This document shows, one piece after another, positions 26,234 through 35,491 of a DNA stretch of 64,000 bases. The stretch is taken from NCBI GenBank assembly GCA_937867335.1, contig CALMKX010000194.1, positions 1 through 64,000 of the forward strand, written 5' to 3'. Each line of letters begins with the position of its first letter. Position 1 is the stretch's first letter. A program made the position numbers and the translations under genes. The DNA is from an uncultured Acidobacteriota bacterium. Lineage in GTDB: Bacteria > Acidobacteriota > Thermoanaerobaculia > Multivoradales > SZUA-115. The notes under the pieces were generated by a model that saw only the letters and a program-made list of their open reading frames with translations, was not told the origin of the DNA and searched no databases.

Positions 26234-27298
26234 TCAGGTCGAGGCTGCCGGCTCGGCGAGCTGGGCCCGGCGGCGCGGCAGGCTGCCGCCGAGGAGCTCC
26301 AGGGTGGCTGCCACCACCGCTGCCAAGGGCCGTTCGTCCGCCACTCCCAGCCCGGCCAGGGAGAAAGCCGTGCCGTGGTCCACCGAGGTACGCAGGAATG
26401 GCAGGCCGAGGGTCCAGTTGGTAGCCGTACCGAAGCAGGCCGTCTTGACGGCGATCAAGCCCTGGTCGTGGTAGAGGGCGAGTACCCAGTCGAACTGGCC
26501 GGAGCGGGCCCGGGCGAAGAGCGAATCGGCGCTTTCCGGGCCGTGTACGTCCAGCCCATGGCGGCGTGCCTGGGCCACGGCGGGTGCCACCAGCTCGGCG
26601 TCCTCCCAGCCGAGCAGGCCACCCTCTCCAGCATGAGGATTGAAGCCCGCCACGGCGATTCGCCCGCCGCCATGGCGAGACAAGCATTCGAGCGCCTCGA
26701 GCAGCAGGCCCGGTTCCACCCGGGAGAGGGCTTCGCGCAGCGGCAGGTGGGTGGAAAGCAGGGCCACCTGGAGCTCGGGCGCCAGGAAGGCCATCAGGTA
26801 GTCCCGGCCATAGCGGCTGAGGCCGCAGGCTTCAGCCAGGTACTCGGTGTGGCCGACGAAGCCCGGGAGGCGATGGCGGGCGATCACTTCCTTGGCCACC
26901 GGAGCGGTCACCAGCGCTGCCACGGAGCCCTCTTTCGCGAGCGCGATGCCGGCGTCGAGCGCGGCCAGAGCACCGTGGGCCTCCTGCGGCCCCGGCTTGC
27001 CGGGCTCCACGGTGCGCCGCTCGGCCACTGGATCGAGAACCGGAACGAGGGCTGGGTCCAGGGCTTCCAACTCCGCCGGCGAGGGTGCAGTCCCCAGAAA
27101 GTGGAGGCGGTCCCAGGGGAGCGCCGGCAGCCGGCGGTGGAGTGGCTCGAAGGCGGCCCGCTCGGCGATCAGGAGCGGGCGGTAGGGGCGCTCCGCGGAG
27201 TCCTCCTGGAGCACGAGCTTCGCCAGGGTCTCCGGACCGATGCCAGCCGGATCGCCCTGAGTGATGGCCAATAACGGCCGGAGTGCGGTTCCGGGCAA
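26234..27298 (-). CDS. pdxA: 4-hydroxythreonine-4-phosphate dehydrogenase
   Basis: NAD-dependent enzyme of DXP-dependent pyridoxal phosphate synthesis. Motifs: ITQGDPAGIGPE at the N-terminus, VTAPVAKEVI, GHTEYLAE with the metal histidine, FNPHAGEGGLLGWED, ALYHDQGLIAVK and TSVDHGTAF, the remaining metal-binding histidines. At 354 residues it is of normal length. The start is TTG 27298, preceded by AGAAAGG; a downstream in-frame start would remove the first strand. The location between hfq-like and heptose genes is operon sharing rather than pathway logic. Confidence 0.93.
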   Translation of the reverse strand: MPGTALRPLLAITQGDPAGIGPETLAKLVLQEDSAERPYRPLLIAERAAFEPLHRRLPALPWDRLHFLGTAPSPAELEALDPALVPVLDPVAERRTVEPGKPGPQEAHGALAALDAGIALAKEGSVAALVTAPVAKEVIARHRLPGFVGHTEYLAEACGLSRYGRDYLMAFLAPELQVALLSTHLPLREALSRVEPGLLLEALECLSRHGGGRIAVAGFNPHAGEGGLLGWEDAELVAPAVAQARRHGLDVHGPESADSLFARARSGQFDWVLALYHDQGLIAVKTACFGTATNWTLGLPFLRTSVDHGTAFSLAGLGVADERPLAAVVAATLELLGGSLPRRRAQLAEPAAST

Positions 27299-27328
27299 AG
27301 GTACCTTTCTGTTCGAGAGGAAGGCCGT

Positions 27329-27679
27329 CTAGTCTTCGTCGCCCGGGCGATCGTCGTTGGCCTTGCGAACCCGCCGGCGAGTCTTGAGTTCCTCTTCCTT
27401 GAACATGTAGCGGATGCTGTGCTTGCTGATCAGCAGGTTGGGGCCGGAGGTACGGTTGAGCTTGATCGAGCCCTTGTCGTACCACTCGATCCAGCCGCGC
27501 AACTCTTCGTCGTTGGTGAGAATCACCACCATCGGCGTTTTCGCCGCCATCTGCTTGAGGTAGTAGAACTCCTCGGCGTTGGTCTGCTCGGGCGGAGTCT
27601 GCTTGCGGCGGACGGCACGAGAAGAACCGTCCTTTTTGAGGTCACCCACTTCGGGGCGAATCAGCTTGCGATTACTCAT
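27329..27679 (-). CDS. hfq: Hfq-like RNA chaperone
   Basis: Sm-fold protein of 116 residues. The Sm core is [28 protein letters not shown], then [10 protein letters not shown], in the place of E. coli Hfq's YKHAI motif: the KH pair is kept and the aromatic residue is replaced by Ser. A basic N-terminal extension of about 45 residues ([24 protein letters not shown]) and a charged C-tail ([10 protein letters not shown]) make it longer than the core. ATG 27679 overlaps the stop of the PSP1 gene in ATGAGTAA, so translation is coupled. Hexamer formation and sRNA binding are inferred from the fold. Confidence 0.82.
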   Translation of the reverse strand: MSNRKLIRPEVGDLKKDGSSRAVRRKQTPPEQTNAEEFYYLKQMAAKTPMVVILTNDEELRGWIEWYDKGSIKLNRTSGPNLLISKHSIRYMFKEEELKTRRRVRKANDDRPGDED

Positions 27680-28409
27680 AGTCGGCAATCACCGGGCTTC
27701 GAGGACGTTTCTTCGGGTCGTCGTACTGATCGTTCTCGTACGCCAGGCAGCACAGCAGGCGGCCGCACTGGCCAGAGATCTTGGACGGGTTGAGCGACAG
27801 CGACTGGCGCTTGGCCATGCCGATCGAGATCGGCCGGAAATCCTTGAGCCAGGTGGAGCAGCACAGCGTGCGGCCGCAGACACCGATGCCGCCTACCAAC
27901 GCTGCTTCGTCTCGGGCGCCTACTTGCACCATCTTGACTCTTACGGAGAAGCGCTGCGCGAGGTCACGGACCAGCTGGCGGAAATCCACCCGCCCTTCGG
28001 AAGTGAAATAGAAAATTCCGTGGTGAGCGTCGAGGCTGAAGTCGACGCGAGAGATTTTGATGTCGAGGTTGAGGTTCTTGGCCCGCTCCTGACAATAGCG
28101 ACGGGCGGCCAGCTCGTTGGCGATCTGGCGCTCGAAAGCGGTGCGGTCCTGGTCATCGGCCAGGCGGAGAATGGGCCGGGCGCCGGACTTCTGGCAGGGT
28201 TTGAACACCGGCATCGGCGAGCGCTCGACGCGGCCGAAGGTGGGCCCGTGGCCATCGACATCCACGATCACGGAGTCGCCCTGAGCGTAGATCGTGCCCT
28301 GGGAAGCGCACAGCGTGAGATTCGTTTCTTCACGAAAGCGAACGCCCACGAAGCCGTCCTCGACGGCAGTGGACATTCCGCGATAGGAGCAACCTGAACA
28401 GCCAGACAT
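27672..28409 (-). CDS. PSP1-domain protein (RicT/YaaT-like)
   Basis: A 245-residue cytoplasmic protein. It has the PSP1 C-terminal domain with [32 protein letters not shown] and the cysteine-rich signature [13 protein letters not shown] followed later by [13 protein letters not shown]. Bacillus RicT/YaaT belongs to a complex that stimulates RNase Y-dependent mRNA maturation. The chosen ATG 28409 begins [12 protein letters not shown], adding two more Cys near the N-terminus; possible iron-sulfur binding is inference from the Bacillus complex. It is coupled to the Hfq-like gene, suggesting an RNA-metabolism pair. Confidence 0.88.
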   Translation of the reverse strand: MSGCSGCSYRGMSTAVEDGFVGVRFREETNLTLCASQGTIYAQGDSVIVDVDGHGPTFGRVERSPMPVFKPCQKSGARPILRLADDQDRTAFERQIANELAARRYCQERAKNLNLDIKISRVDFSLDAHHGIFYFTSEGRVDFRQLVRDLAQRFSVRVKMVQVGARDEAALVGGIGVCGRTLCCSTWLKDFRPISIGMAKRQSLSLNPSKISGQCGRLLCCLAYENDQYDDPKKRPRSPVIADYE

Positions 28410-28598
28410 GATCGGATCACCCTTGATGCATGAAAGGTACCAGCCAGTGACTTGTGGGCGCGGAGACTTCACCGCCGAGCGAGCCGGCAACCGGCCCGGA
28501 GAGTGCTCGAAGAGGCTGTGAGAAGCCGAGTGCCATTATGGCCGTCGCTTCGTTGCGGAGTCAATGGCCTGATTCCGCGCCGCGGCGGCCCAGGAGCG

Positions 28599-29903
28599 TC
28601 AGGATTCGGACAGCGAGCCGCGGCGCAAAGCGCTGGCTTCGAGTACCCTGCGGCCGATGTCGGTGCGCTGGATCTTGCCCGGCCAGTGCAGGACGCCGGC
28701 TGCCTGGTAGGCCCGGCGCAGCGCATCGACCAGGCGAGGCCCGAGGGCGCAGACGTTGAGCACCCGGCCACCCGCGGTCAGCACCTGGCCATCCTTCTCG
28801 GAGGTGGCGGCGTGGAAGATCTCCACCCCTGGAAAGGCGGAAGCCGCCTCCAGCCCCTCGATCACCTCGCCTCGGCTCGCCTTGGTGGGGTAGCCGGCGC
28901 TCGCCAGCACCACGCAGGCCGCAGCTTCTTTGCGGAAGCGGAGGCGGTGAGCGCCGAAGTTACCCGCCGCGCCGTCGACCAGCACCGGGAGCAAGTCGTT
29001 CTCCAGGCGCAGCATCAGGACCTGGGCCTCCGGGTCGCCGAAGCGCACGTTGTACTCGAGGACCTGCGGGCCCTCCTCGGTCAGCATCAGGCCGGCGTAG
29101 AGCACTCCCACGAAGCGGCGATTCTCTTCGGCCATGCCGGCGATGGTGGGCTGGAGGATCTTCTCGAGCACCGTCGTACCGTCGCGCGGCGAGAGCACTC
29201 CCGACGGGCTGTGGGCACCCATCCCCCCGGTGTTCGGGCCGGTGTCGCCGTCGCCCAGGCGCTTGTAGTCCTTGCTGGTGGCGAAGGGCAGGATCTGCTC
29301 GCCGTCCGAGAGGGCGATGAAGGAGACCTCCTCACCGGAGAGGCAGCGCTCCACCACCACCCGCTCGGCGGCCGCCCCGAAGCGCCGCTCGTCGAAGAGC
29401 GAGCTGAGCGCCGCTTCGAGCTCCTCGGCGTCCTGGGGAATCATCACCCCCTTGCCGGAAGCCAGCCCGTCCGCCTTGAGCACCACCGGGAAGCCGAAAT
29501 AGGCGGCGGCCTTCTCGGCCTCCTGGCGATCGTGGGCGACCAGGAACTCCGGGGTAGGAATCGAATGCCGTTGCATGAACAGCTTGGCGAAGACCTTGCT
29601 CGCCTCGAGCTCGGCCGCCACGCGACTGGGGCCGAAGACGGCCAGGCCGCGGTTACGCAGCTCATCGGCCAGGCCCAGGGAGAGCGGCAGCTCGGGCCCG
29701 ATCACGGTCAGGTCCATCTTCAGGGCGGCGGCGAAGTCGGCGAGGCGGTGCACCTCCTCGGAGGCCATCGGGACCAGGTCGGCGATCTCGCCGATCCCCG
29801 GGTTGCCGGGGGCGCAGTAGAGCTCCTTGAGCTCCGGGCTCTGCCGCAGCTTCCAGCAGAGCGCGTGCTCGCGGCCGCCCGACCCGACGACTAGCACTTT
29901 CAT
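28599..29903 (-). CDS. purD: Phosphoribosylamine-glycine ligase
   Basis: Purine pathway enzyme (GAR synthetase), ATP-grasp fold. Motifs: VLVVGSGGREHALCWKL, APGNPGIGEIADLV, PVVLKADGLASGKGV, LSGEEVSFIALSDG, SKDYKRLGDGDTGPNTGGMGAHSP and EYNVRFGDPEAQVLM. The length of 434 residues is normal. The ATG is 3 nt after the pta stop, so pta and purD are co-transcribed. The 189 nt downstream to the PSP1 gene contain nothing I recognise and may hold a promoter. Confidence 0.96.
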   Translation of the reverse strand: MKVLVVGSGGREHALCWKLRQSPELKELYCAPGNPGIGEIADLVPMASEEVHRLADFAAALKMDLTVIGPELPLSLGLADELRNRGLAVFGPSRVAAELEASKVFAKLFMQRHSIPTPEFLVAHDRQEAEKAAAYFGFPVVLKADGLASGKGVMIPQDAEELEAALSSLFDERRFGAAAERVVVERCLSGEEVSFIALSDGEQILPFATSKDYKRLGDGDTGPNTGGMGAHSPSGVLSPRDGTTVLEKILQPTIAGMAEENRRFVGVLYAGLMLTEEGPQVLEYNVRFGDPEAQVLMLRLENDLLPVLVDGAAGNFGAHRLRFRKEAAACVVLASAGYPTKASRGEVIEGLEAASAFPGVEIFHAATSEKDGQVLTAGGRVLNVCALGPRLVDALRRAYQAAGVLHWPGKIQRTDIGRRVLEASALRRGSLSES

Positions 29904-29906
29904 CCG

Positions 29907-30905
29907 CTATCTCCCCTCCATGGCTTCGAGGCCGGCCACGGCCATCACGCCGAGGATATCGTCTGCCGAGCAGCCACGCGAGAGGTCGTGAACCGGGCGG
30001 GCGAGCCCCTGAAGCAGCGGGCCGATCGCCTGGGCGCCAGAGAGCCGCTCGGTCAGTTTGTAGGCGATGTTGCCGGAGTCCAGGTCCGGGAAAACCAGCA
30101 CATTGGCTCGCCCCGCGACAGGGCTCGCCGGCGCCTTGCGGGCGGCCACCGAGGGCACCAGGGCGGCGTCAGCCTGGAGCTCGCCGTCGACCTCGAAGCC
30201 GGCGCCGCGCTCGCGCAAGATCTCGAGCGCCCGACGCACCTTGTCGGCACGGGGATGAACCGCGCTGCCGAGAGTGGAAAAGGAGAGCAGGGCCACCCGC
30301 GGCTCTTCCTCGAGCAGGAAGCGGCAAGAAGCCGCCGCGGCCTCGGCGATGTCGGCGAGGGCTTCGGGGCCGGGCTCGGGAATCACCGCACAATCGCTGT
30401 AGATCAAGGGCGGCCGATCGGGGAAGTCCATCAGGAAGCAGGAAGATACCCAGCGCAGCCCAGGCCTCGGGCCCACCACCCGGAGCGCCGCACGCAGGGT
30501 CTCGGAGGTGGTGGCCACGGCTCCGGCCACCATGCCGTCGGCCCGGCCGGCAGCCAGCCAGAGGGCGGCGTAGTGCAGAGGGTCGCGAGCCAGCGCGGCG
30601 AGATCGTGGCGATCAGCGATCCGCAGCTCGCTCAGGCGCTCGTGGAGCCTCGTTTCGAGAGCGGGAAGCTCGGGGTCGCTCGCGGGGTGGACCCACAGCA
30701 CGCCGTCCCCGCCGGCACCGGCCTCCTGCGGCTCGGGCGCCACCACGACGGGCCGACAAAGCCCCATGGCCGCCGCACGCCGGGCCGCCTCTCGAACCCG
30801 GGGGTCGCCGCCTTCGGCGAGGATGATGGTCGTGCTCTTACGCCGTGCCCGCTCGGCAAGACGCTCAAAGACCGAGCCGGCACTCCTGTCCGGGGAGCTG
30901 CCCAC
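29907..30905 (-). CDS. pta: Phosphate acetyltransferase
   Basis: Interconverts acetyl-CoA and acetyl phosphate. A short single-domain Pta of 332 residues. N-terminal [20 protein letters not shown], then [41 protein letters not shown] and [31 protein letters not shown] with the closing [11 protein letters not shown] are all diagnostic. The start is GTG 30905. No acetate kinase lies in the window. It precedes purD with a 3-nt gap. Confidence 0.93.
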   Translation of the reverse strand: MGSSPDRSAGSVFERLAERARRKSTTIILAEGGDPRVREAARRAAAMGLCRPVVVAPEPQEAGAGGDGVLWVHPASDPELPALETRLHERLSELRIADRHDLAALARDPLHYAALWLAAGRADGMVAGAVATTSETLRAALRVVGPRPGLRWVSSCFLMDFPDRPPLIYSDCAVIPEPGPEALADIAEAAAASCRFLLEEEPRVALLSFSTLGSAVHPRADKVRRALEILRERGAGFEVDGELQADAALVPSVAARKAPASPVAGRANVLVFPDLDSGNIAYKLTERLSGAQAIGPLLQGLARPVHDLSRGCSADDILGVMAVAGLEAMEGR

Positions 30906-31052
30906 CCTTGCCCTTTCTCAGTACTGGAACTCGATCGCCCGGCCTTCCCCCCAGCCGCCCGAGAGTTCGAGCGTCCCCAGCTCGCAGGGCACCGGCGCAG
31001 CGGCATTCTATGGGAAAGAGGGCTCAGAGCCGAAGTGCCCGCGCACGGCGTC

Positions 31053-31868
31053 TCAGGCGCGGTCAGGCCCGGGAAGCTCGAAGGTCAGCGAAGCCCAGAA
31101 GCTTTCCCAGTCGGCGTCCGAGCCGGGTGCGGCTGGAACCATCACCACCGCGGTGACCAGCCAGGGGCCCGGCGAGGCAAGCTTCGCCACCACGCGCCCG
31201 CGGGCGTCCGTGCGGGCACGGACGCGCTCTCCGGAGCCATCGAGCCGAACCCACTCCACGTGGGCATCTCCCAGCGGCTTGCCGTGGAAAAGCAGCTCGA
31301 GAGGAATCTCTCGGCCAGGGCGAGACGAGGCCAGAGGGCCCCTGGCAACGAGCTCGAGAGGCAGACCATGGGGGCGGTCTTCCGCCGGGGCGTGGCCGGC
31401 CACGGCCAGCAGAGCCTTGAGGCACCGGGAATAGAGCTCGCGGCCTGGCCGGTCCGACTGACCAGCGGCCTGGCGCGCGGCAACGATGGAGTCGAGGCCC
31501 TTCTCGGCGAGGTAGCGCTCGAAGCGATCCGCCGGGAGCTCGCTGCGAGCCTGGTTGCTCTGGTAGAGCAGAGTCTCGAGTCCCGCCGCCTCGGTCCGCA
31601 AGAGGCCTGCGGGGCTCACGCCGTCCTGGCCGAGCACCGGCCGCCGGCTGCTACCGCTTTCCGCACTGAACTCCACCAGTCTCTCGGGGTTCCTGGCCAC
31701 CGGCTCGGCGCCTTCCTGGGGGTGGCCCACCAGAAGCGTCACTTTCACCAGCTCGCCCAGGGCAGGCGAGAAGCTCGAGGGAGACAGCCACATGTCGTGA
31801 GCGAAAGCCGAGCTGGGCATCGCCACGGTGCAGAGGAGGGCGAGGAGGGCTGCGTTGGGACGCTTCAC
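31053..31868 (-). CDS. Exported DUF4198 protein
   Basis: A 271-residue periplasmic protein. The signal peptide ends MPSSAFA, and the mature protein begins HDMWLSPSSFSPALGELVKVTLLVGH, the typical start of DUF4198. Several relatives belong to transition-metal uptake systems, and the N-terminal HDxW could bind metal (inference). The C-terminal half is an Ig-like domain (GKPLGDAHVEWVRLDGSGERVRARTDARGRVV). GTG 31868 with AGGAG upstream. Last gene of the four-gene minus-strand cluster. Confidence 0.82.
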   Translation of the reverse strand: MKRPNAALLALLCTVAMPSSAFAHDMWLSPSSFSPALGELVKVTLLVGHPQEGAEPVARNPERLVEFSAESGSSRRPVLGQDGVSPAGLLRTEAAGLETLLYQSNQARSELPADRFERYLAEKGLDSIVAARQAAGQSDRPGRELYSRCLKALLAVAGHAPAEDRPHGLPLELVARGPLASSRPGREIPLELLFHGKPLGDAHVEWVRLDGSGERVRARTDARGRVVAKLASPGPWLVTAVVMVPAAPGSDADWESFWASLTFELPGPDRA

Positions 31869-31946
31869 ACCGGGCTCCTTGGCGGGGATCTCGAGAGGGG
31901 AAATCCGCCGGGTGAGGGCTGAAGCCCCCGCCCGGCGGAGTGAGAA

Positions 31947-33764
31947 CTACTTCAGCTGACCGCGAATCTCCCCGCCCGGGAAGCTTCCCGAGTGGACGTT
32001 CACGTAGAGGCCGCCCTGGCGCAGCGCAGAGAGGAGCTCCGGAGTGAGCGGGCAGGTGAACTGGATCGGGCTGGCCGGGCCGCCGAAGTCGCAGACCACC
32101 GGGCCGTTGCTGCCTTCGGCGCCCTGGTGGATGTGGGCGGCCGTCGGGCCGGAGACGGTGTGCGTGCAGCTCAGGGAGAAGGAGCTGCCGTCGGCGTCAA
32201 GCACGCCGGTGCAGGCGCCGCCGGCGGTGGAAGCATTGGCCGGCACCTGCTGGCGCCCCTCGAGAGTGGCGGTGAACACCCGCGGCGAGTTCGGCGAGCC
32301 GGCGAGCGGCGTCTTCAGGTAGGGGAAAGTCGCGTCGAACTGGCTCGGATGCTGCCAGGTACCATCGGTGAAGGGCAGGGTGCCAGAAGGAGCGTCGGCC
32401 GGGTTGCAACCGAAGGCTCCAGGAAAGGCGTGGCAGAGCAGGCCCATGGCCACGCGCAGCTCGATGTCCACCACGTCGTCGCCCGGGCGACGACCGTTGG
32501 GGAAGCCGGCGTTGTCGCCGCCGATCACGCCCAGACGGTTCTGCGAGGCGGCCGGGGTGGGCGGGATGGTGACGTTGAGCCGCTCCATCTCGCCGAATCC
32601 GAACTTGTTCAGGCCCTGGATGCCGGTGACGAAGGCAGCGAGCAGGTCCTGCCGGGGGAAGTTGTTGGGCGCCCGAACGCCGGCTCCGCCGAAGAGGATC
32701 TCGAGCAGCTCGGGCAGCGTTGGGTTGGTGACGTAGGTGGCGAACTGGGCGTCGTCCTTGGGCTGACTGGCGTTGAAGCGGTCTTTGTCCTTGAGGCCGA
32801 TCACCACCTCGTTGACCAGCGGCATGCCGAGACGGGAGACCTGCACGAAATCACCGTTGCGCTCGAAGCTGGGCTGATCGAAGGTGGGATCGGTGCGCAG
32901 GGTGCGGTTGCGGCGGAGGGCCGCCGTCGTCCAACCGCCGATGATCTCGGTACGGCCGCCCGTCAAGCAGGCGATCGGCACTTCCAGGATGAAGGAGGTG
33001 ATGTTCTTGTCGTCGGTCTTGGAGGGCTGAGAGTCCTCGGGCCCCAAAGGGTTCGAGAGGTTGACCAGGTCGAAGATCTCGCCCAGGTTGACGGCGAAGC
33101 TCTCCTTGCGCTGGCCCACGAACACGCGGCCGTTGCCGCAGCCCGGGATGGCGATGTTGGAAATGAAGCTGCGGGCGTAGGAATCGTAGTCCGGCAGGCT
33201 CTTTTCGCCGATGTTGTCGATCGGCTTGCCGAAGAGAGGCGAGCCGCTGGTGGCCTCACGGACCGCCTGGACGCTCCGGCTCGGGCTGTCCACGGCGCCG
33301 CGGATCAGCTGCAGGCTGTAGAACTCGCGCTGGTTCTGCGCGGCGCTGCCCTGGGCGAGGCCGATCTGCCCGGCGTTGACCAACGGGATCGACACCGTCT
33401 GGCCGCCTACCGGAATGGCGATGTCGGAGAGCAGGGTGCTGACCCGGAACTGGAACGTGAGGTCTTCCACGCCGTCGCCGGAGTTGTCGATGTGGATGCG
33501 GTAGAGGGCGTCCTTGTCGAGCGTGAAGTAGTTCGGGCCGCCGTAGGCGTCCTGCAGCGGAACGTAGTTGGCCACCAAGGTGACGAAGCCCTCGCGCCCG
33601 GTCTCGTAGCTCCTGAACATGTAGAAGTCGGTGCCGTCCACTTTCGGCTGTTCGGTGATGAAGGGCGCCTCGCGGTGGCTCGAGGCGAAGGCGCTCGCGG
33701 CGAGCACCAGGCCAGCGATGCAGGTGCCGGCGGCCCTCCAGGTCCCCTGAATAGAACGGTTCAT
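31947..33764 (-). CDS. Exported DUF4331-CHRD fusion protein
   Basis: A 605-residue secreted protein. The signal peptide is followed at once by SSHREAPFITEQPKVDGTDFYMFRS, the standard DUF4331 opening, and DUF4331 continues to roughly residue 490 (SFILEVPIACL, RPGDDVVDIELRVAMG). The last ~110 residues are a CHRD domain (FTATLEGRQQVPANASTAGGACTG, then HIHQGAEGSNGPVV and YVNVHSGSFPGGEIRGQL). Both domains are of unknown biochemical role in bacteria; CHRD is named after chordin. ATG has GGAGGAC upstream. Confidence 0.88.
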   Translation of the reverse strand: MNRSIQGTWRAAGTCIAGLVLAASAFASSHREAPFITEQPKVDGTDFYMFRSYETGREGFVTLVANYVPLQDAYGGPNYFTLDKDALYRIHIDNSGDGVEDLTFQFRVSTLLSDIAIPVGGQTVSIPLVNAGQIGLAQGSAAQNQREFYSLQLIRGAVDSPSRSVQAVREATSGSPLFGKPIDNIGEKSLPDYDSYARSFISNIAIPGCGNGRVFVGQRKESFAVNLGEIFDLVNLSNPLGPEDSQPSKTDDKNITSFILEVPIACLTGGRTEIIGGWTTAALRRNRTLRTDPTFDQPSFERNGDFVQVSRLGMPLVNEVVIGLKDKDRFNASQPKDDAQFATYVTNPTLPELLEILFGGAGVRAPNNFPRQDLLAAFVTGIQGLNKFGFGEMERLNVTIPPTPAASQNRLGVIGGDNAGFPNGRRPGDDVVDIELRVAMGLLCHAFPGAFGCNPADAPSGTLPFTDGTWQHPSQFDATFPYLKTPLAGSPNSPRVFTATLEGRQQVPANASTAGGACTGVLDADGSSFSLSCTHTVSGPTAAHIHQGAEGSNGPVVCDFGGPASPIQFTCPLTPELLSALRQGGLYVNVHSGSFPGGEIRGQLK

Positions 33765-33887
33765 GTCGAAGTCCTCCGTGTGTCGGATGGCGCGTATGCG
33801 CGTCGAGTTCGCCCGGCACTACGCCGCCGCTCGGCCCGGCGGATGAACGCCGGAGCGGACCGCGAGAGGAAGTAGGGTAGAGAGGAT

Positions 33888-33902
33888 CCCGGAAAAACCG
33901 GG
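33888..33902. repeat. Small hairpin between DUF4331 and sialidase-like genes
   Basis: CCCGG-AAAAA-CCGGG is a 5-bp inverted repeat just after the sialidase-like stop codon. It is a possible weak terminator or RNA-stability hairpin; no T-tract follows on the minus strand. Confidence 0.25.
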
Positions 33903-33905
33903 CGT

Positions 33906-35111
33906 TCAGGGAGCCGGGAGCTCGGTCGGGGCGAGCTCGCGAACCCTCAGCCGCTGGGGCTGGGACGCGGAGTCGACCCACGCCAGGTAGATCTTGTCCG
34001 CCAGCAGCGCCATACGAGGAACGCCGCCGGCCCGGCCGGTGCCGGTCCTTGCCACGGCGAGCGCGGCTCCCGAGCGGCCGTCCGGGCGAACCCGCCGGAG
34101 CTGGACCGCCGCACCGCCTTCGACCGCCGCCAACCAGCTCACCACGGCCTCTCCGGAGTCGAGCAGCAGCAGGCCGAGGCGGCCGAGCGGCCTCCCGCCA
34201 TCCACCTCGATGGGCGCACCGAAAGTGGTGCCGGCGTCCGTCGAGAAGGCCAAGGAAACGCGCGGTTTCTCCTGGCTCGCGGTGTACCAGGCCACCGCCA
34301 CTTGCTTGCCCCGGGCCGCCAGAGCCGGGCCGTTGACCGGGCAGGCGGTGATCTTCCAGCGATCGGCCGGCGGTCCGGCTAGGGAGAGGAAGGAGGCCCC
34401 GGTCCAGCGTCCGAGCGCGAGGTCCCGGATCTCTTGCGCGGAGCGATCTCGATAGGCCACCAACGTCCCGGCATCCGTGAGGGTGGCGCTGGTCTGGCAA
34501 CAGTCGCAGACCCGCTCGTCGAGCCACTGGCTGGGCTCGACCCGGCTGCCCACTCGAGCGGTTCGTAGCGTGGTGGCGCCGCCTCGCGGCTGTTCCCGGC
34601 CATCCAACCAGAAAGCCCGAAGCCCCGAGCCTTCTTGGACCCAGGAGACGAAGCCATGCTCGGCGCTCACGGCATCGTCGTTCAGCCGGCCGAGCGGCTG
34701 CCAGCTCTTGCCGCCGTCGGTGGAGCGCGCGAGGGAGATTCCGTAGTCGAAGCCGGCCGAGCCGATGCGCTCCAGCCAATGGGCCACGAGCGAGCCGTCA
34801 CCCGCTTCGGCGATGGCCGGGAAGTCGGCCCAGTTGGCGATCAGCTGAGGGCCCGAGACGATCGTGGAGGCGGGAAGCCACCGCCGGCCCTCGAGGCGGC
34901 TCGCCCGAAGAGCATGACCACCCTGTGGTAGGGGCTCCAGGTAGGAGAGGAAGAGGCCCTGACGAGTGGCGGTGAGGCTCGCACCCAGCGAGCCCGGCGC
35001 CGCTTCGGGCACCAGCTCGAAGCCTGACTCGCTCGGGGAGAGCGGTGCCGCGCCTGAAGCCCCGGCGAGGAGAAGGCTCGTCAGCCCGAGAGCGAGGGGG
35101 AGGTGGAGCAA
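33906..35111 (-). CDS. Exported BNR/sialidase-like protein
   Basis: A 401-residue exported beta-propeller. Signal peptide, then BNR (Asp-box) motifs such as SLARSTDGGKSWQPLGRL and LAFSTDAGTTFGAPI. A conserved cysteine cluster VCDCCQTSATLTDAG and ITACPVNGPALAARG are marks of this bacterial sialidase-like subgroup, for which sialidase activity is not shown. The start is TTG 35111, 5 nt after the lipoprotein stop, suggesting coupled translation. The Cys cluster could bind metal or form disulfides (inference). Confidence 0.75.
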   Translation of the reverse strand: MLHLPLALGLTSLLLAGASGAAPLSPSESGFELVPEAAPGSLGASLTATRQGLFLSYLEPLPQGGHALRASRLEGRRWLPASTIVSGPQLIANWADFPAIAEAGDGSLVAHWLERIGSAGFDYGISLARSTDGGKSWQPLGRLNDDAVSAEHGFVSWVQEGSGLRAFWLDGREQPRGGATTLRTARVGSRVEPSQWLDERVCDCCQTSATLTDAGTLVAYRDRSAQEIRDLALGRWTGASFLSLAGPPADRWKITACPVNGPALAARGKQVAVAWYTASQEKPRVSLAFSTDAGTTFGAPIEVDGGRPLGRLGLLLLDSGEAVVSWLAAVEGGAAVQLRRVRPDGRSGAALAVARTGTGRAGGVPRMALLADKIYLAWVDSASQPQRLRVRELAPTELPAP

Positions 35112-35116
35112 GGCGA

Positions 35117-35395
35117 CTACTGCGGGCCCCGGCCCGGGTCCTCTTCGTTGCCTGGCCCCTTGCCGCTGGCATCTTCGTCGTCCTGACCGCGGTCCTCGTC
35201 GTCGCCGAGGGGCTTGGCTTCCTGGCTCTTGGCTGCTTCGGCCGGCTTCGCCTGCTCGGCGGCGGGTGCGTTGGCAGGGGCGGGGGGAGGGGCTGCGGGA
35301 GCTGCGGGAGGCTCACTCTTGCCGCCGCAGGCGAAAGAGGAGAGGAGCAGGGCTCCCAAGCAGATCAGACGCAACCAGGAAACGGCTAGCTTCAT
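35117..35395 (-). CDS. Small lipoprotein, low complexity
   Basis: A 92-residue putative lipoprotein. The signal sequence ends LSSFAC-GGKSEPP, a near-canonical lipobox with Cys about residue 23. The mature part is Ala/Pro-rich and then strongly acidic (GDDEDRGQDDEDASGKG), likely disordered. ATG 35395 with GGAGGTAT upstream. First gene of the cluster with the sialidase-like, DUF4331 and DUF4198 genes; function unknown. Confidence 0.7.
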   Translation of the reverse strand: MKLAVSWLRLICLGALLLSSFACGGKSEPPAAPAAPPPAPANAPAAEQAKPAEAAKSQEAKPLGDDEDRGQDDEDASGKGPGNEEDPGRGPQ

Positions 35396-35491
35396 CGGAA
35401 TACCTCCGTCGGTCGGTCGACGAGGAGCTTCGCCCCGGTGGCGGAGCGGCGGCTCAAGGATAGACGAGCCGTGGGAGAGCGCGCCAGGGGC

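Noticed and set aside
30909-30985. Mini open frame upstream of pta encoding CELGTLELSGGWGEG
   Set aside because: The peptide looks protein-like, but it is only about 24 codons, has no good ribosome site, and may be remnant or chance sequence.
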